In this document: positions 8,696-18,208 of the stretch, in pieces | How the letters are laid out: every line of letters starts with the position of its first letter | Numbering within the stretch: the stretch's first letter is position 1 | From: Pavlovales sp. CCMP2436 | Taxonomy: Eukaryota; Haptophyta; Pavlovophyceae; Pavlovales | Direction of reading: 5' to 3' | DNA length: 35,348 nt | NCBI GenBank assembly: GCA_026770615.1 | Contig: MU631321.1 | Location: forward strand, 641,716 to 677,063 | Made by a program: the position numbers and the translations under genes | The notes under the pieces: model-generated | What the model was told of the DNA's origin: nothing | Databases searched by the model: none | Seen by the model: the letters and a program-made list of their open reading frames with translations, nothing else

Positions 8696-8803
8696 CGCCC
8701 TTCATCTTCGTCCGGCACGCGGCTCGAGCTTGTCCTTCGTCGTGCTCGTCGCCCTTCAACTTCGTCTGGCACGCGGCTCAAGCTTGTCCTTCGTCGAGCT
8801 CGC
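8696..8803. repeat. 54-bp tandem repeat in a charged low-complexity region
   Basis: Two copies with a 54-base period start at 8696 and 8750. On the minus strand they encode an 18-residue repeat (RARRRTSxSRVPDExEGR) in an open frame (8946-8587) rich in Arg, Glu and Ser. No family is recognised, and the frame may be open only because of the repeat composition. More short repeats (GCGGCTCGTCC, AAGCGGCTCATC types) continue to about 8900. The rest up to 9260 shows nothing identifiable. Confidence 0.6.
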
Positions 8804-9259
8804 CCGTCGGTGCTCAAGCTTGTCTCGCCTACCTTCACGCGCGGCTCGTCCACGCGCGGCTCGTCCTCAAGCGGCTCATCTTCAAGCGGCTCAAGCTTGT
8901 CTGACACGTCGCATGCTGCTTCAGCTTGTGCTCGCCTTCCCGTCATCCACGCGCCTGCAGATGTCTACCCGCATCGAGCGCGTGGCTGTCGTGCGAGCAC
9001 GTGCGGTGTCGAATGCCAGTTGCGCAAGTCAACCCGCAACCCGCCGATGCCGGCCGTCTCGCCCATGGCCCCCGACCGTGCGCGAGCCTCCCGTCAGCAT
9101 CAAGACCCTCGCTCACACCGACCTCGTGGGACGCGGGGGCGCACACTCACAGAGGGCAGACGGGGTGCATGCACATCCTCCCCTTGACCCGCAGGTCGCA
9201 GCCAACCGCCAACCGACCCACCACCTCTCTGCCTCCATCCCTGCTCCGGTACCAATGTT

Positions 9260-10418
9260 ATGAAAAAGTGAGATATCATCGGCGCCAATTTTGGAATCCT
9301 TTTCCGCGTTCACAGGCGGGTGCAGCCCCTCACTCTTCTCGTCGTGCAGCCCCTCAACCCGTGCGATGGACAGAATGGCCGTCTGGTCATTTGACTACCG
9401 ACCTATCAATAATCGAAAAGCCCCCAAAGGTTTCCAAGCCCGTGTACGACCCGGACCCGTTTTAAGAAACCGTCAAAAAATATCCCCCGTCCCAAAATAC
9501 CCCCCCATACTGATCATAAAAATCCGCACACGGGGATACGCCGTCCTCCGCTCCTCACTGTGCTTTCCCGGAGGGCGGGGTCTGGGGGCGAAGCCCCAGG
9601 AAAAGAGAAAAAAAAGCCCGCCGCAGGCGTTTCGCCCCCTGGTTCATAACTAATAAGTCAATTCATACCGCTCTCCAAACTGTTCCATACCAACATCCAT
9701 ACCAAGACAATTCATACAGCGTACGCGACGAACATGCAGAGCCGTTTGCGCCCTCTAAGACCAGATTCACAACACGCGTAATGCACACCCACAAACGAGC
9801 ATCCGCGAGTTGTCGAATTGTTGCCGTGTCGTTGAACATCTTCCCGGTTGCTTGTGAACCGACAGTAGAGGTTGCCTTTGTTCACAAAATAAAATAAATT
9901 TAAAATACGATTTTGCCATCGGTTGCCTGCCGTCGGTCATGACGCGCTGCGTAGGCCGTCCGTTCTAGCGTGACCGTCCCCGCGCTCGTCACCCGTCGAT
10001 CGCGGCGCGCGGCCATGCGTCGGCGGCGTGCGTGCAACGTCGTGCACGGCTGCTCAGATCTCATTCATCACAAGCCGGAACTGCTACGTACGGGCGACGC
10101 TCACGCCGCGCTGCTCAGCGCGAGCTCGCTTGACGCCTGCGTGCACCCGAACGTTCGCGGCCGAGATCATCTACTTCAATTTTTAAAATTGAGCCCAGCC
10201 CACATCACCACACAAACCAGAGACGGAGACGCGAGGACGGTTGACGCGGTGGGCGCCCCACACGTGTATGCCACACGCGTCGCGAGCGCTGCCTCTGACA
10301 CGGCTCTGCGGGACCTCAAGGCGCGGATCATCATAATGGGTCCAGATGCATATTTAAAAAACTTGTTCAAATGGCGTATCCGTACGGCGCAAACGCACGG
10401 GGGGGATGGATGGGGGGG
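9260..10418. other. intergenic, no supported gene
   Basis: No family was recognised in any frame. Near 9590-9610 there is an A/G-rich stretch. The plus-strand frame from 9970 runs into the N gap and has no recognisable motif. The last bases before the gap are G runs. Confidence 0.4.
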
Positions 10419-11118
10419 NNNNNNNNNNNNNNNNNNNNNNNNNNNNNNNNNNNNNNNNNNNNNNNNNNNNNNNNNNNNNNNNNNNNNNNNNNNNNNNNNN
10501 NNNNNNNNNNNNNNNNNNNNNNNNNNNNNNNNNNNNNNNNNNNNNNNNNNNNNNNNNNNNNNNNNNNNNNNNNNNNNNNNNNNNNNNNNNNNNNNNNNNN
10601 NNNNNNNNNNNNNNNNNNNNNNNNNNNNNNNNNNNNNNNNNNNNNNNNNNNNNNNNNNNNNNNNNNNNNNNNNNNNNNNNNNNNNNNNNNNNNNNNNNNN
10701 NNNNNNNNNNNNNNNNNNNNNNNNNNNNNNNNNNNNNNNNNNNNNNNNNNNNNNNNNNNNNNNNNNNNNNNNNNNNNNNNNNNNNNNNNNNNNNNNNNNN
10801 NNNNNNNNNNNNNNNNNNNNNNNNNNNNNNNNNNNNNNNNNNNNNNNNNNNNNNNNNNNNNNNNNNNNNNNNNNNNNNNNNNNNNNNNNNNNNNNNNNNN
10901 NNNNNNNNNNNNNNNNNNNNNNNNNNNNNNNNNNNNNNNNNNNNNNNNNNNNNNNNNNNNNNNNNNNNNNNNNNNNNNNNNNNNNNNNNNNNNNNNNNNN
11001 NNNNNNNNNNNNNNNNNNNNNNNNNNNNNNNNNNNNNNNNNNNNNNNNNNNNNNNNNNNNNNNNNNNNNNNNNNNNNNNNNNNNNNNNNNNNNNNNNNNN
11101 NNNNNNNNNNNNNNNNNN
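10419..11118. other. assembly gap (700 N)
   Basis: Exactly 700 unknown bases, bordered by G-rich sequence on the left and GGGCAATAAG on the right. Any frame crossing it is meaningless. Confidence 1.
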
Positions 11119-11262
11119 GGGCAATAAGAACGGCGCTTTTTGAGGCTGAGGCTGAGTTTCTTAGCAAATTACATATAAACAATGCTTAAATTTGCTTAAA
11201 TTACATACAAACAATGCAAAAAAAGAGGCTTAGTTTCTTAACACGACGGTTTCTTATTGCCC
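11119..11262. repeat. small inverted-repeat unit next to the gap
   Basis: GGGCAATAAGAA at 11119-11130 is mirrored by TTCTTATTGCCC at 11251-11262. Inside, GAGGCTGAGTTTCTTAG recurs as GAGGCTTAGTTTCTTAA, and AAATTACATAYAAACAATGC occurs twice. It could be a 144-bp MITE or the right part of a larger unit hidden by the gap. Confidence 0.5.
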
Positions 11263-11706
11263 GCGATCCCCTGTAGTTGACGAACGAGCCGAAATCTGAA
11301 ACTGCTCCGCATGCGCAGCGGGGTACTTCAGTCGATTGTGCGCCACGACGGTGTCCGGGCGGGATGACTGTTTGTCAAGACCACCCTGTCCGGGCAGGAC
11401 GACCGTCAGTCAAGACCACCCCCCAGGGTAGGGCCCCCCCGAGAGGGCCCCCGGAGGGCCCCCGGAGGGCCCCCGGAGGGCATCCTGTGCGACAGCACAA
11501 CCGAAAAAAAATCGGTTCACCCCCCCTGAGTGTTATTAAAAAACGCGCGAAAGCGGCAAACAAACCAAGTCGGTGGTGGTCTGGTGGTCTCGCTCGCCTA
11601 GTGCTCGCCCGGTGGTGCTCGCCGCGAACCAAGAGTAGCAGCTAGAAAGAGAGGGGCACTGTTATTTTTTTTTGCATTCGAGGGCTACGGTACATATCTA
11701 ATTGCC
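11263..11706. other. upstream flank of the zinc-finger gene, GC tandem repeat
   Basis: No supported gene. GGAGGGCCCCC-type units repeat about four times at 11440-11481, and GTCAAGACCACC occurs twice nearby. A T-run (11663-11674) lies about 35 bases before the ATG of the zinc-finger gene. Confidence 0.5.
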
Positions 11707-12411
11707 ATGGCGAAGCGGGCGCGCGGCGGCGGGACACACGCGTGCCCCCGCCGGGGGTGCGCGCACACGCTCGGCGCCTCCGAGTACTGCACGCTGGTCG
11801 AAGGCGCGAACGAGGACGTCGAGGATTCGGACTCAGCCTCGCCGGACGAGGAGCCCGAGCGCCGCTTCCCGTGCGACGAGCTGGGCTGCGCGTACAGCGC
11901 CACTCAGTCGGGCACCCTCACGAGACACAAGCGCACGCACAGCGGCGAGCGGCCGTTCCCGTGCGACGATCCCGGCTGCGGGTACTGGGCCACTACGTCG
12001 GGTCACCTCACGGCGTACAAGCGCACGCACAGCGGCGAGCGGCCGTACCCGTGCGATGAGCCGGGCTGCAAGTACAGAGCCGCCGAGGCGGGCAGCCTTA
12101 CGACGCACAAGCGCACGCACAGCGGCGAGCGGCCATTCCCGTGCGACGAGCCGGGCTGCGAGTACCGGGCCTCTACCGCGATCTCCCTCGTTAGGCACAA
12201 GCGCACGCACAGCGGCGAGCGGCCGTTCGCGTGCGACGAGCCCGGCTGCGGGTACCGGGCCACTGCTTCGGGCCACCTCACGGCGCACAAGCGCACGCAC
12301 AGCGGCGAGCCGCGCTCCGGGTACAGAGGTGTGAAGCCTCTCATGTGGCTAGCCCAGGCTCTGACGCGTGTGGGAGGCGGTCTCCTCCCTCTCGCGGCTG
12401 ATGCGTGCTAG
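11707..12411 (+). CDS. five-finger C2H2 zinc-finger protein
   Basis: This 234-residue frame holds five tandem fingers with a strict 30-residue period (first Cys at residues 56, 86, 116, 146 and 176). Each follows C-x4-C-x12-H-x3-H, joined by the standard linker HSGERPF. Such proteins bind DNA or RNA in the nucleus. The finger units are nearly identical at the DNA level (90-bp repeats), which points to recent tandem expansion. In finger 2 the first zinc-binding His is Tyr (HLTAYKRTH, residue 104), so that finger probably does not fold normally. The N-terminus holds a further Cys pair (ACPRRGC) and an acidic stretch (VEDSDSASPDEEPE). The tail after residue 200 is unlike the fingers and may be read-through past an intron or a shortened end. 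Target and role are unknown. Confidence 0.75.
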   Translation: MAKRARGGGTHACPRRGCAHTLGASEYCTLVEGANEDVEDSDSASPDEEPERRFPCDELGCAYSATQSGTLTRHKRTHSGERPFPCDDPGCGYWATTSGHLTAYKRTHSGERPYPCDEPGCKYRAAEAGSLTTHKRTHSGERPFPCDEPGCEYRASTAISLVRHKRTHSGERPFACDEPGCGYRATASGHLTAHKRTHSGEPRSGYRGVKPLMWLAQALTRVGGGLLPLAADAC

Positions 12412-13742
12412 CCCGCCCACTCGCCCCCCCCCCCTCATCCTACCCCCTCTCTCTCTCCCACCCCTCCCTCCCACTACTGCATGTCCTCTCTCTCAAGATT
12501 CTCCTCCTACCCCCCTCTCTCAACACTGCCCCCCCCCTCCTACCTCTGTTTGGAGCAACAACACCACCTGACCCTCCCTTCTCTGCCCGACCAAACCCCT
12601 TCTTTCACGTTGGCCCAGACACGCCCAATCTGCAGCCCGGTGGGGCCGGGGGCGGGATACGTGCGGAAACCGCAGCTGGGCAGGTGTGCTTTTCGCTATA
12701 TATTCAAGATTTAATTTTTAGTGAACTTCGAGTATTCTACAAGAATTCTATGTGGGACCCTCGCGGGGGTAGGTGCACTTATAATTGTTGGGGTCAGCCT
12801 GGCTGCCGACGTCCTAATCTGAACTTGCCAGTCGTGCGCGGCACGTTGATGCCGTAGACAGAAGCCCAGCGGATGCCTCCTAGAGCGCGAGTCGAAGCTG
12901 CGAGCCCCACCCGTGCACTCAACCGTCCTTGACTCAACCACCCTAAATCACTAACCACAATCCCCCCAGCTTTTTGTCGGATCAGGAGTAATCGGATCGA
13001 TAAAATCTGGGAGGGGGGGGCAAGGGAGTCCCTTGGGTGGGGGGGGAGGTGGAGAGGGGGGAAGGGGAAGGGGGAATTCAGGAACTAACAAAAAATGCCA
13101 TGACGTGTCTTAGCCCAGAGCGAGGAGCGCCGTGCGCCCCGACCTCTGAGAAGCAGCTGCAGTCCGCCGGATCGCCCAACGCGATGATTTACGGGCGATA
13201 AAGCAGACGAAGACGATCCCAGCGCTTCAGCGGCATCACGTGCGCGACCTGCTTAAGATCCCCGGCGTCTATGCAAAGTTTTTCGGGACTCAGTCAGACG
13301 CTGTTTAGTGTTTACTTCCACACAATTCTGGGGTGTGTACGCACAATCGGGGTGTCTACCATACACTTCCGAGTTCCGGAGTGTGCACGCATAATAGGGG
13401 TGTCCGCGAGAGGCAGCGGCGGCCAAAGGCGCGCGCCAGTCAGAGAGTCGTCGATTGTCGTGTGTCTGATCAGCCTTAGCGGTGGGGACGGTATCCGTGT
13501 GATCTGCTAAGGTCCCTTGATCCGATGGTTTTTCACGACGATTGGGTCCTGTGGAGACCTGTCAGGTGACGGACGTTAATCTAGATATTTACAGTACACA
13601 CATACATGGATCGCTCGCAGATTAAAATCAGATTTTACCATTTAAAAACCAATTTTGATGGCGTCAGACCCGGAAGGCTAGAAAACGGAGACTGCTCAGC
13701 CTCCTGCGTGTCTAACCAGCTGGCCCAAGCCGCGCGTCGTCG
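12412..13742. other. intergenic with polypyrimidine and G-rich tracts
   Basis: A C/T-rich tract (12420-12550) follows the zinc-finger frame. A G-rich tract (about 13008-13075) has several runs of four or more G and could form a G-quadruplex. A short orphan coding-like stretch lies at 13156-13309 (see findings). Two imperfect copies of a GGGGTGTNTAC-containing unit of about 50 bases lie at 13310-13410. No intact gene is supported. Confidence 0.5.
13430..13605 (+). repeat. diverged solo copy of the long-TIR arm
   Basis: This matches the right arm of the element at 20763-21762: GCGCCAGTC, GTCGTCGAT, CGTGTGTCTGA, GGTGGGGACGGTATC and GACGGACGTTAA occur in the same order with diverged spacing. No partner arm is visible nearby, so it looks like a solo remnant. 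Confidence 0.6.
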
Positions 13743-14618
13743 ATGCCGTTGGTGCCCACGCGCAGGCGGCTCGGGCAGGAGCTGACGCTGCGCATCGTCG
13801 ATGCCGCGGGCGCGCAGCTGTCGATCGAGCCCATCGCCGAGCTTGTGCGCGTCGCCTTTGACGACGACGACTTGGGCCTCACCGAGATCGTGGCCGAGGG
13901 CATGGGGGAGGGCAGGGGCGGCTTGCTTGACTCGCTGGTCGGATTCCTCGAGCTAGACGACTGTATCTTCTTCCTGGTGCAGCACGATTGCCCGATGCCC
14001 GATGCCAACCTGGAGGCGGAGCAGCCGACGCTCGTCGCGTTCGCCGTAGTCGCACCCTTCGCCAGCGGGCTGTATGTGGCTAATTTGTGCACCCACCCGG
14101 CTGCGCGTGGACGTGGGATTGCCACGACGCTGCTCTTCGAGTGCCAGGATTTGGCCTACGAGCTCGGGCGTCCCGCGCTCTGCGGGACGGTCGTAAGCGG
14201 GCGTGCCGACCTGCGCGCGTTCTACGGCCGGCTCGGTGCGACAGTGGTCGCTGGCAACGCGCTCGGCAGCGGCCAGGGGCCGAGGCACGAGCGGCTGCTG
14301 CGGAAGGTACTTCCCGAGGAGGTGGGTGTGCGCGGAGTGAGCGCGCGCAGAGGCTCACGGAGGCCGCTGCGGGCGCAGCGGCCGGTCACGCTGCCACTCG
14401 AGCTGTGCCCGGTTGGCAGTGCGCAGCGCTGGCTGTCCCTTGGCGCCTCCCTCAGCTGCCTTTGCGGCCGCGCGACGGATGCGGCTCGGGCTCTCGGCTC
14501 AGGCTCTCGGCTCGCGGCGTCTAGCGTGGCGCTCGGCGCGCTCGTGCTCGCGGCGGCAGCCCGGTCGGGATCACCGATAGCCCTCAGGTTCAGGCTCATC
14601 GCTCGGCCGTCCAGATGA
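13743..14618 (+). CDS. GNAT-family N-acetyltransferase
   Basis: The 291-residue frame contains the GNAT fold signature. A central strand and motif A, LYVANLCTHPAARGRGIAT (about residues 110-128), includes the acetyl-CoA pyrophosphate-binding RGRGIA. Next come the helix LFECQDLAYELG and a motif B region ending in DLRAFYGRLGATVV (156-169). GNAT enzymes move an acetyl group from acetyl-CoA to an amine; the substrate cannot be read from the sequence. An in-frame stop ten codons upstream supports this Met as the start. The conserved domain ends near residue 190. The remaining 100 residues are Ala/Ser/Arg-rich and low in complexity, so the real stop or an intron may lie earlier. No organelle leader is obvious. 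Confidence 0.7.
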   Translation: MPLVPTRRRLGQELTLRIVDAAGAQLSIEPIAELVRVAFDDDDLGLTEIVAEGMGEGRGGLLDSLVGFLELDDCIFFLVQHDCPMPDANLEAEQPTLVAFAVVAPFASGLYVANLCTHPAARGRGIATTLLFECQDLAYELGRPALCGTVVSGRADLRAFYGRLGATVVAGNALGSGQGPRHERLLRKVLPEEVGVRGVSARRGSRRPLRAQRPVTLPLELCPVGSAQRWLSLGASLSCLCGRATDAARALGSGSRLAASSVALGALVLAAAARSGSPIALRFRLIARPSR

Positions 14619-15034
14619 GCCTACGACGGGCCGTCGGCGATCCAGCCCGGGCTGCGCGAGGCCGATACGAATGGATACGATGGACGGCTTGAGGAGGTAC
14701 GGATGCAGATTCGTAGATGGGGTCAAAATTCGAATTAGTGGCCAGTCCGGGGGGAAATTCGAAAAAAGTCCGTTAAAAATCCTCCGGAGCAACTCGTGAA
14801 CTGGAGGTTGTGCCGCGGAGTTTGTTGTAGATTCGAGAATGGGGCACCGCCCCATTCTCGAATCGGCACCGGCCCATTCTCGAATCTGCAACAAACTACC
14901 ACCCCATTCTCGAATCTGCAACGAACTACGCGGCACCACTTCGGGAACCATGACTTTCTTTTCGCTTATGAACGCTGAGAATCGGAAATGTTAGTTACAC
15001 CAAGTATGGTGTCGACCCTAGAGGCACCTGAGAG

Positions 15035-16521
15035 CAAGGGTGCACCCCACTAGCTGTATACGGCTTTTTTGGTCGCTATTATAATCTTGAAAACTTGATT
15101 CTTTTGGCACTCGGCCGCAGGCCGACTGCGCTGCGGTGGGGCTATGAGGCGCGCGTAGCGCGCCCCGTGAATCTTGATGACGGATTTTTTGATTTTTGTA
15201 TATATATTTAATCAAAATTTGATGCTCTGTAGTCTGTAATAGTCAGCAGTATGCAAGCTTAATTTTATTTATTATTCGTATGTAGTTACGACACAAGTAA
15301 GCCTAGTCGTTAACTTCAGACATCCTGGATGCCCAAGAATGTGGCCTTGCGCACGCTCCTTAGGCGGGCGAGCACACGCCGCTCGGCGTCTTCCCACTCC
15401 TGAGTGTGCAGCGCGCCCTTGTGGCCATTCACCTTCCACTCCCTGACGAACAGCGACATGTCGAGCTGATGGGCAGGCGGCGAGTTAAAGGAGACCCAGA
15501 CGAGCATCGCAAAGGTCTTGTCGGCGAGCAACGAGCGCACCAGGGTTTTTGAGAGCGTCATGTTACGCCCAGCGCGCTCCGTATCCGACTTTGCGCACAG
15601 GGAAGAGGCAGGCAAAGGGAGTCAGCGCTGCGGCGCAGGTAGTCGCGATACAGTCGCTCTGCGCTTACAGCTGTATCGGTAAGCAATCATGTAGTCCATC
15701 AGCTCGAGAATTTGGTTGGGAATGTTGCTGCCGGCCACACGCTCTGGCTGCGTGAAGAGCGTGTGTGCGATGCTTGTCTCGCCGACGAGCGCGAGCCGCT
15801 TCACGGTGCGGGTCAGCGTCTTCTTGTCGTCCTCGTCATCGTGTTCGTCGCGATCGACGATGAACTGAGGCCGGTTGTCACGAACGAAGTGCTTCACCTG
15901 TTATTTATATTTTAATAATAATAATAAAGTATTCGTATTAAGGGGGGTGGGGCAGTGGGCAGCAAGTCACCTGCAGCAGTTGATTCTTGATGATGTCGGC
16001 GTCGACGAGCGCGTGAGTGCAGAGCCAGTCGACGGAATCGTTGCCCCACCCGCTCCCTCGCCTGCGCCGCCGGCCGCGGGCTCGTGCTCAATGAGCGCGC
16101 TGCCACCCGCTCCCTCGCCCGCACCGCCGGCCGCGGGCTCGCGCTCGATGAGCGCACTGCCACCCGCTCCCTCGCCTGCGCCACCGGCCGCGCGCTTGGA
16201 GCTGTCACCCGCGCTGATCGCTCCAACGTTGTCCTTGAGAGCGCTGGTCGAACCACCTGCGATGGTCCAGGGGTTCGACTTGGAGACGACGGCCAACGCT
16301 TCCGGCTTGCGCTTCCGGCCTGAGCCATCGCGCGAGCCACCGTGTCCACTCATCGTACTTGAGCTTACGCCCGGGCGCGTGCTTTTTGCCTGCAGAAACT
16401 TGATTTACGCTCAAAATTTTGAAAAAAGAGCTAAAAAACTTGAAAAAGGGCCTAAATTTTTTCTTCGCCTAGCCGGCGGGGCACGCCCGGGCGCTATTGC
16501 TAAAAATCGGGTGCACCCTTG
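15035..16521. mobile_element. probable hAT transposon with 13-bp TIRs and 8-bp target duplication
   Basis: The left end CAAGGGTGCACCC (15035-15047) and right end GGGTGCACCCTTG (16509-16521) are perfect inverted repeats. Both sides are flanked by CCTGAGAG (15027-15034 and 16522-16529), a perfect 8-bp duplication. The CA-G-G-TG style ends plus an 8-bp duplication are the hallmark of the hAT superfamily. P and Merlin elements also make duplications of about 8 bp, so the superfamily is inferred. The insertion splits element X, which proves that X is older. The 1487-bp interior carries broken coding sequence on the minus strand. Confidence 0.85.
15316..16414 (-). pseudogene. broken protein inside the hAT-like element, possibly transposase-derived
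   Basis: Coding-like segments on the minus strand run from 16414 to 15316. A basic N-terminal part (GSGRKRKPEALAVV) precedes a 19-residue repeat (SALIEREPAAGGAGEGAGG, about three copies). DADIIKNQLLQ ends at a GTGACT donor (exon end 15971) and can be spliced to VKHFVRDNRPQFIVDRD (from 15897, acceptor ATAACAG). This leads through KRLALVGETSIAHTL to a stop, and a last segment follows (TLVRSLLADKTFAMLVWVSF...). A hAT transposase often has an L-x-x-x-ETR-stretch here, and ALVGETSIAHTL may be its remnant. Position inside the element makes transposase likely, but catalytic residues could not be placed. Frame changes in the repeat region suggest decay. Confidence 0.4.
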
Positions 16522-16683
16522 CCTGAGAGGCACACGAGTTGGGCTTCGACCGTCGAGGAGGGCTCTATTCGACATCAGCTATCGACACTTAGCGCGCAGG
16601 GGTGACCGATGTCTACTTCTTCGTCCCGGGGCAATCACTTAGCCCCCTCCCCAGTGCGGAATCGCGCCACTAATTCGGCTTTC

Positions 16684-17010
16684 GACCCAATGAGGCGACG
16701 CCCCATTCACGAATCTGCCACTAACTCCGCTGTACCCCTTCGGCTTCATGAACCATGACTTTATTTCCGCTTGGTCAACAATTCAGTGACTCAGTGAACG
16801 AAGTTAACTTTTAAATTTAATTAGGTAGATAAAGATTTGGTTAGTTAGTATGACCCTTCAAGACACCCGCAAACGCCCTAGGCGTTGCTAAAGGGAGGTG
16901 GCTTTCATGATATCTGCAGTGTGAGGGGGCGCTCAGCCCCCTTGGCTCTAAGCAGCAATTATCAGCAGCCTATTGATAAAGATGGCTACACTGTGTACAC
17001 ACGTGGAACG

Positions 17011-17042
<32 letters not shown>

Positions 17043-17453
17043 CGGCTCAGCGTGGAACTTAATATTAATAATAACTAATATTCGAAGTTCGCTGGTTATT
17101 CATCGCTAATTAACTATTAACACAGTCATTCGTGGCCTGGCGCAGCGTGACCTGTCTGATGCAGCTCGGTGGAAAGTAGGCACGGACAGCACGCGGGCAA
17201 AGCCAAAAGTTCGCCCGGGACGGCACGAGACGGCTGGTCACAACTTTAGATAAGCCCTGGCCGCAGCCACCCGCTCCGAGCTGCCTGACATGCAAGAACC
17301 CCAGTGACCGGCCCACATCGAGGCAGCAGCGACTCGAAGCGGAGCGCCTCGTAGTTTTACGAGTCGAGCTGCCCGCGCCCGTTTCCGGGCTCACGTGCCT
17401 GCCCCTGATCCCGCAAGCAGACTCGATTCCTCGCTTTCACTCGAGCGGCGCCG
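16684..17453. other. further element X fragment, then no supported gene
   Basis: Bases 16690-16770 resemble the interior of element X (CCCCATTCACGAATCTGC and CATGAACCATGACTTT). They adjoin the right end of copy 1, so this is a second fragment. Bases 16771-17453 contain a TA microsatellite insertion (17017-17050) and no convincing gene. Confidence 0.5.
17017..17050 (-). repeat. (TA)n-GCGGCTCAG insertion flanked by direct repeats
   Basis: A TA microsatellite followed by GCGGCTCAG lies between CGTGGAACGTAATAT (17002-17016) and CGTGGAACTTAATAT (17051-17065), a 15-bp direct repeat with one mismatch. On the minus strand the insert reads CTGAGCCGC(TA)n, a 5'-truncated copy of the 7840-7895 unit. 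Confidence 0.7.
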
Positions 17454-17533
17454 TCACCTGTGCACGACGGGCGTGGCCACCCGGTTTGTCAGCAGTCCAC
17501 CTGCGCACGGGCAAGCGTCGCATGGTCGCTGAT

Positions 17534-17923
17534 TTACAGGCCGTGGATCGGGTGGCGTCCCGGCGAGGGGATGATGTTCTTGCGGCCCTTCTTGCGGCGC
17601 GCCTTGATGATCTTCGCACCGGTCTTGCAGTTCTTGCGTGCGAAGAAGCCCGACACGCCAGCACGCGCTTTGTTCGACGGCCCCTTGCGGTTGGGCATCG
17701 ACATCATGATGTTGGGCAGCTCGATCTGCCCCATGCGCTCCGTGAGGTCGCCTAGTAGACCCGCCAGCGCGCCGATGGCCGCGTCCACCGGGGACATGGC
17801 CGGCGCGACCGCAGCGCAGGACATGCTGACGCACGGGCGCACGCGCTGCGCGGCAAGAGGCCTCTGCGGCGCGAACGCCGACGCCATGCCCACGCAGGCT
17901 GCGAGCAACACGGCGCGCATCAT
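17534..17923 (-). CDS. plastid ribosomal protein bL34 precursor
   Basis: The C-terminal 45 residues match bL34 of the bacterial-type 50S subunit: KARAGVSGFFARKNCKTGAK, then a basic tail RRKKGRKNI. bL34 is a small basic protein buried in large-subunit rRNA; here it would serve plastid translation. The N-terminus MMRAVLLAACVGMASAFAP is a signal peptide followed by the ASAFAP motif. The Phe after cleavage is the known import determinant for secondary red-lineage plastids, followed by a transit-peptide-like stretch. A Met nine codons upstream is possible, but the MM start gives the better signal peptide. Bacterial bL34 is about 46 residues; the extra 80 are the leader and an acidic/amphipathic spacer. 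The gene is divergent from the F-box gene at 18209. Confidence 0.85.
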   Translation of the reverse strand: MMRAVLLAACVGMASAFAPQRPLAAQRVRPCVSMSCAAVAPAMSPVDAAIGALAGLLGDLTERMGQIELPNIMMSMPNRKGPSNKARAGVSGFFARKNCKTGAKIIKARRKKGRKNIIPSPGRHPIHGL

Positions 17924-18208
17924 TGCTGAGCAGCGCGTGGCTGATGACATTCAGTGGAAGCTCGGATTTAAAATTTCGGATTTTAAAGTTCCGAGGCTTG
18001 AAGTAGAGCGCGTCGCGGTGTTTGACCGTGAGGCTGCGCGTCCCTCGTGAGCGATGCGCATCCATCTCTGGGCAGGCTGAACGCTTCCCTGGGCTGCCCA
18101 ACGCGTCGTACAAGGATCGCCGGGCGTTCCCAAGTTTTAAAAAGGAGCAATGGTGTGAGAGACGGACGTGAGAGACGGACGCCAGCCCACACACGTCCGC
18201 TGTACCCA
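17924..18208. promoter_or_regulatory. shared upstream region of bL34 and the F-box gene
   Basis: The 285 bases between the two divergent starts are the only upstream space for either gene and probably hold a bidirectional promoter. AT-rich stretches around 17967-17990 (GATTTAAAATTTCGGATTTT) stand out from the GC-rich coding DNA. No TATA box or known factor site is assigned. Confidence 0.4.

Larger units (their letters stand above)
14720..16688. mobile_element. TIR element X, copy 1, interrupted by a hAT-like insertion
   Basis: The left end GGGTCAAAATTCGAATTAGT (14720-) and the right end ...ATTCGGCTTTCGACCC (to 16688) are inverted over 23 bp with three mismatches. The body left of the insertion (14745-15034) matches 31370-31600 in the second copy, including GAGAATCGGAAATGT and GTCGACCC. 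The body right of it (16522-16670) matches 31595-31740. Removing 15035-16521 and one 8-bp duplication leaves an element of about 475 bp with no coding capacity. Internal inverted pieces with CCCCATTCTCGAATC recur three times at 14823-14920. Confidence 0.75.

Noticed and set aside
9970..11189. Long open frames across the N run on both strands
   Set aside because: They are open only because N codons give no stops; the real sequence at the ends has no recognisable motif.
11833..12344. Minus-strand frames with repeats opposite the zinc-finger gene
   Set aside because: They are antisense readings of the 90-bp finger repeats.
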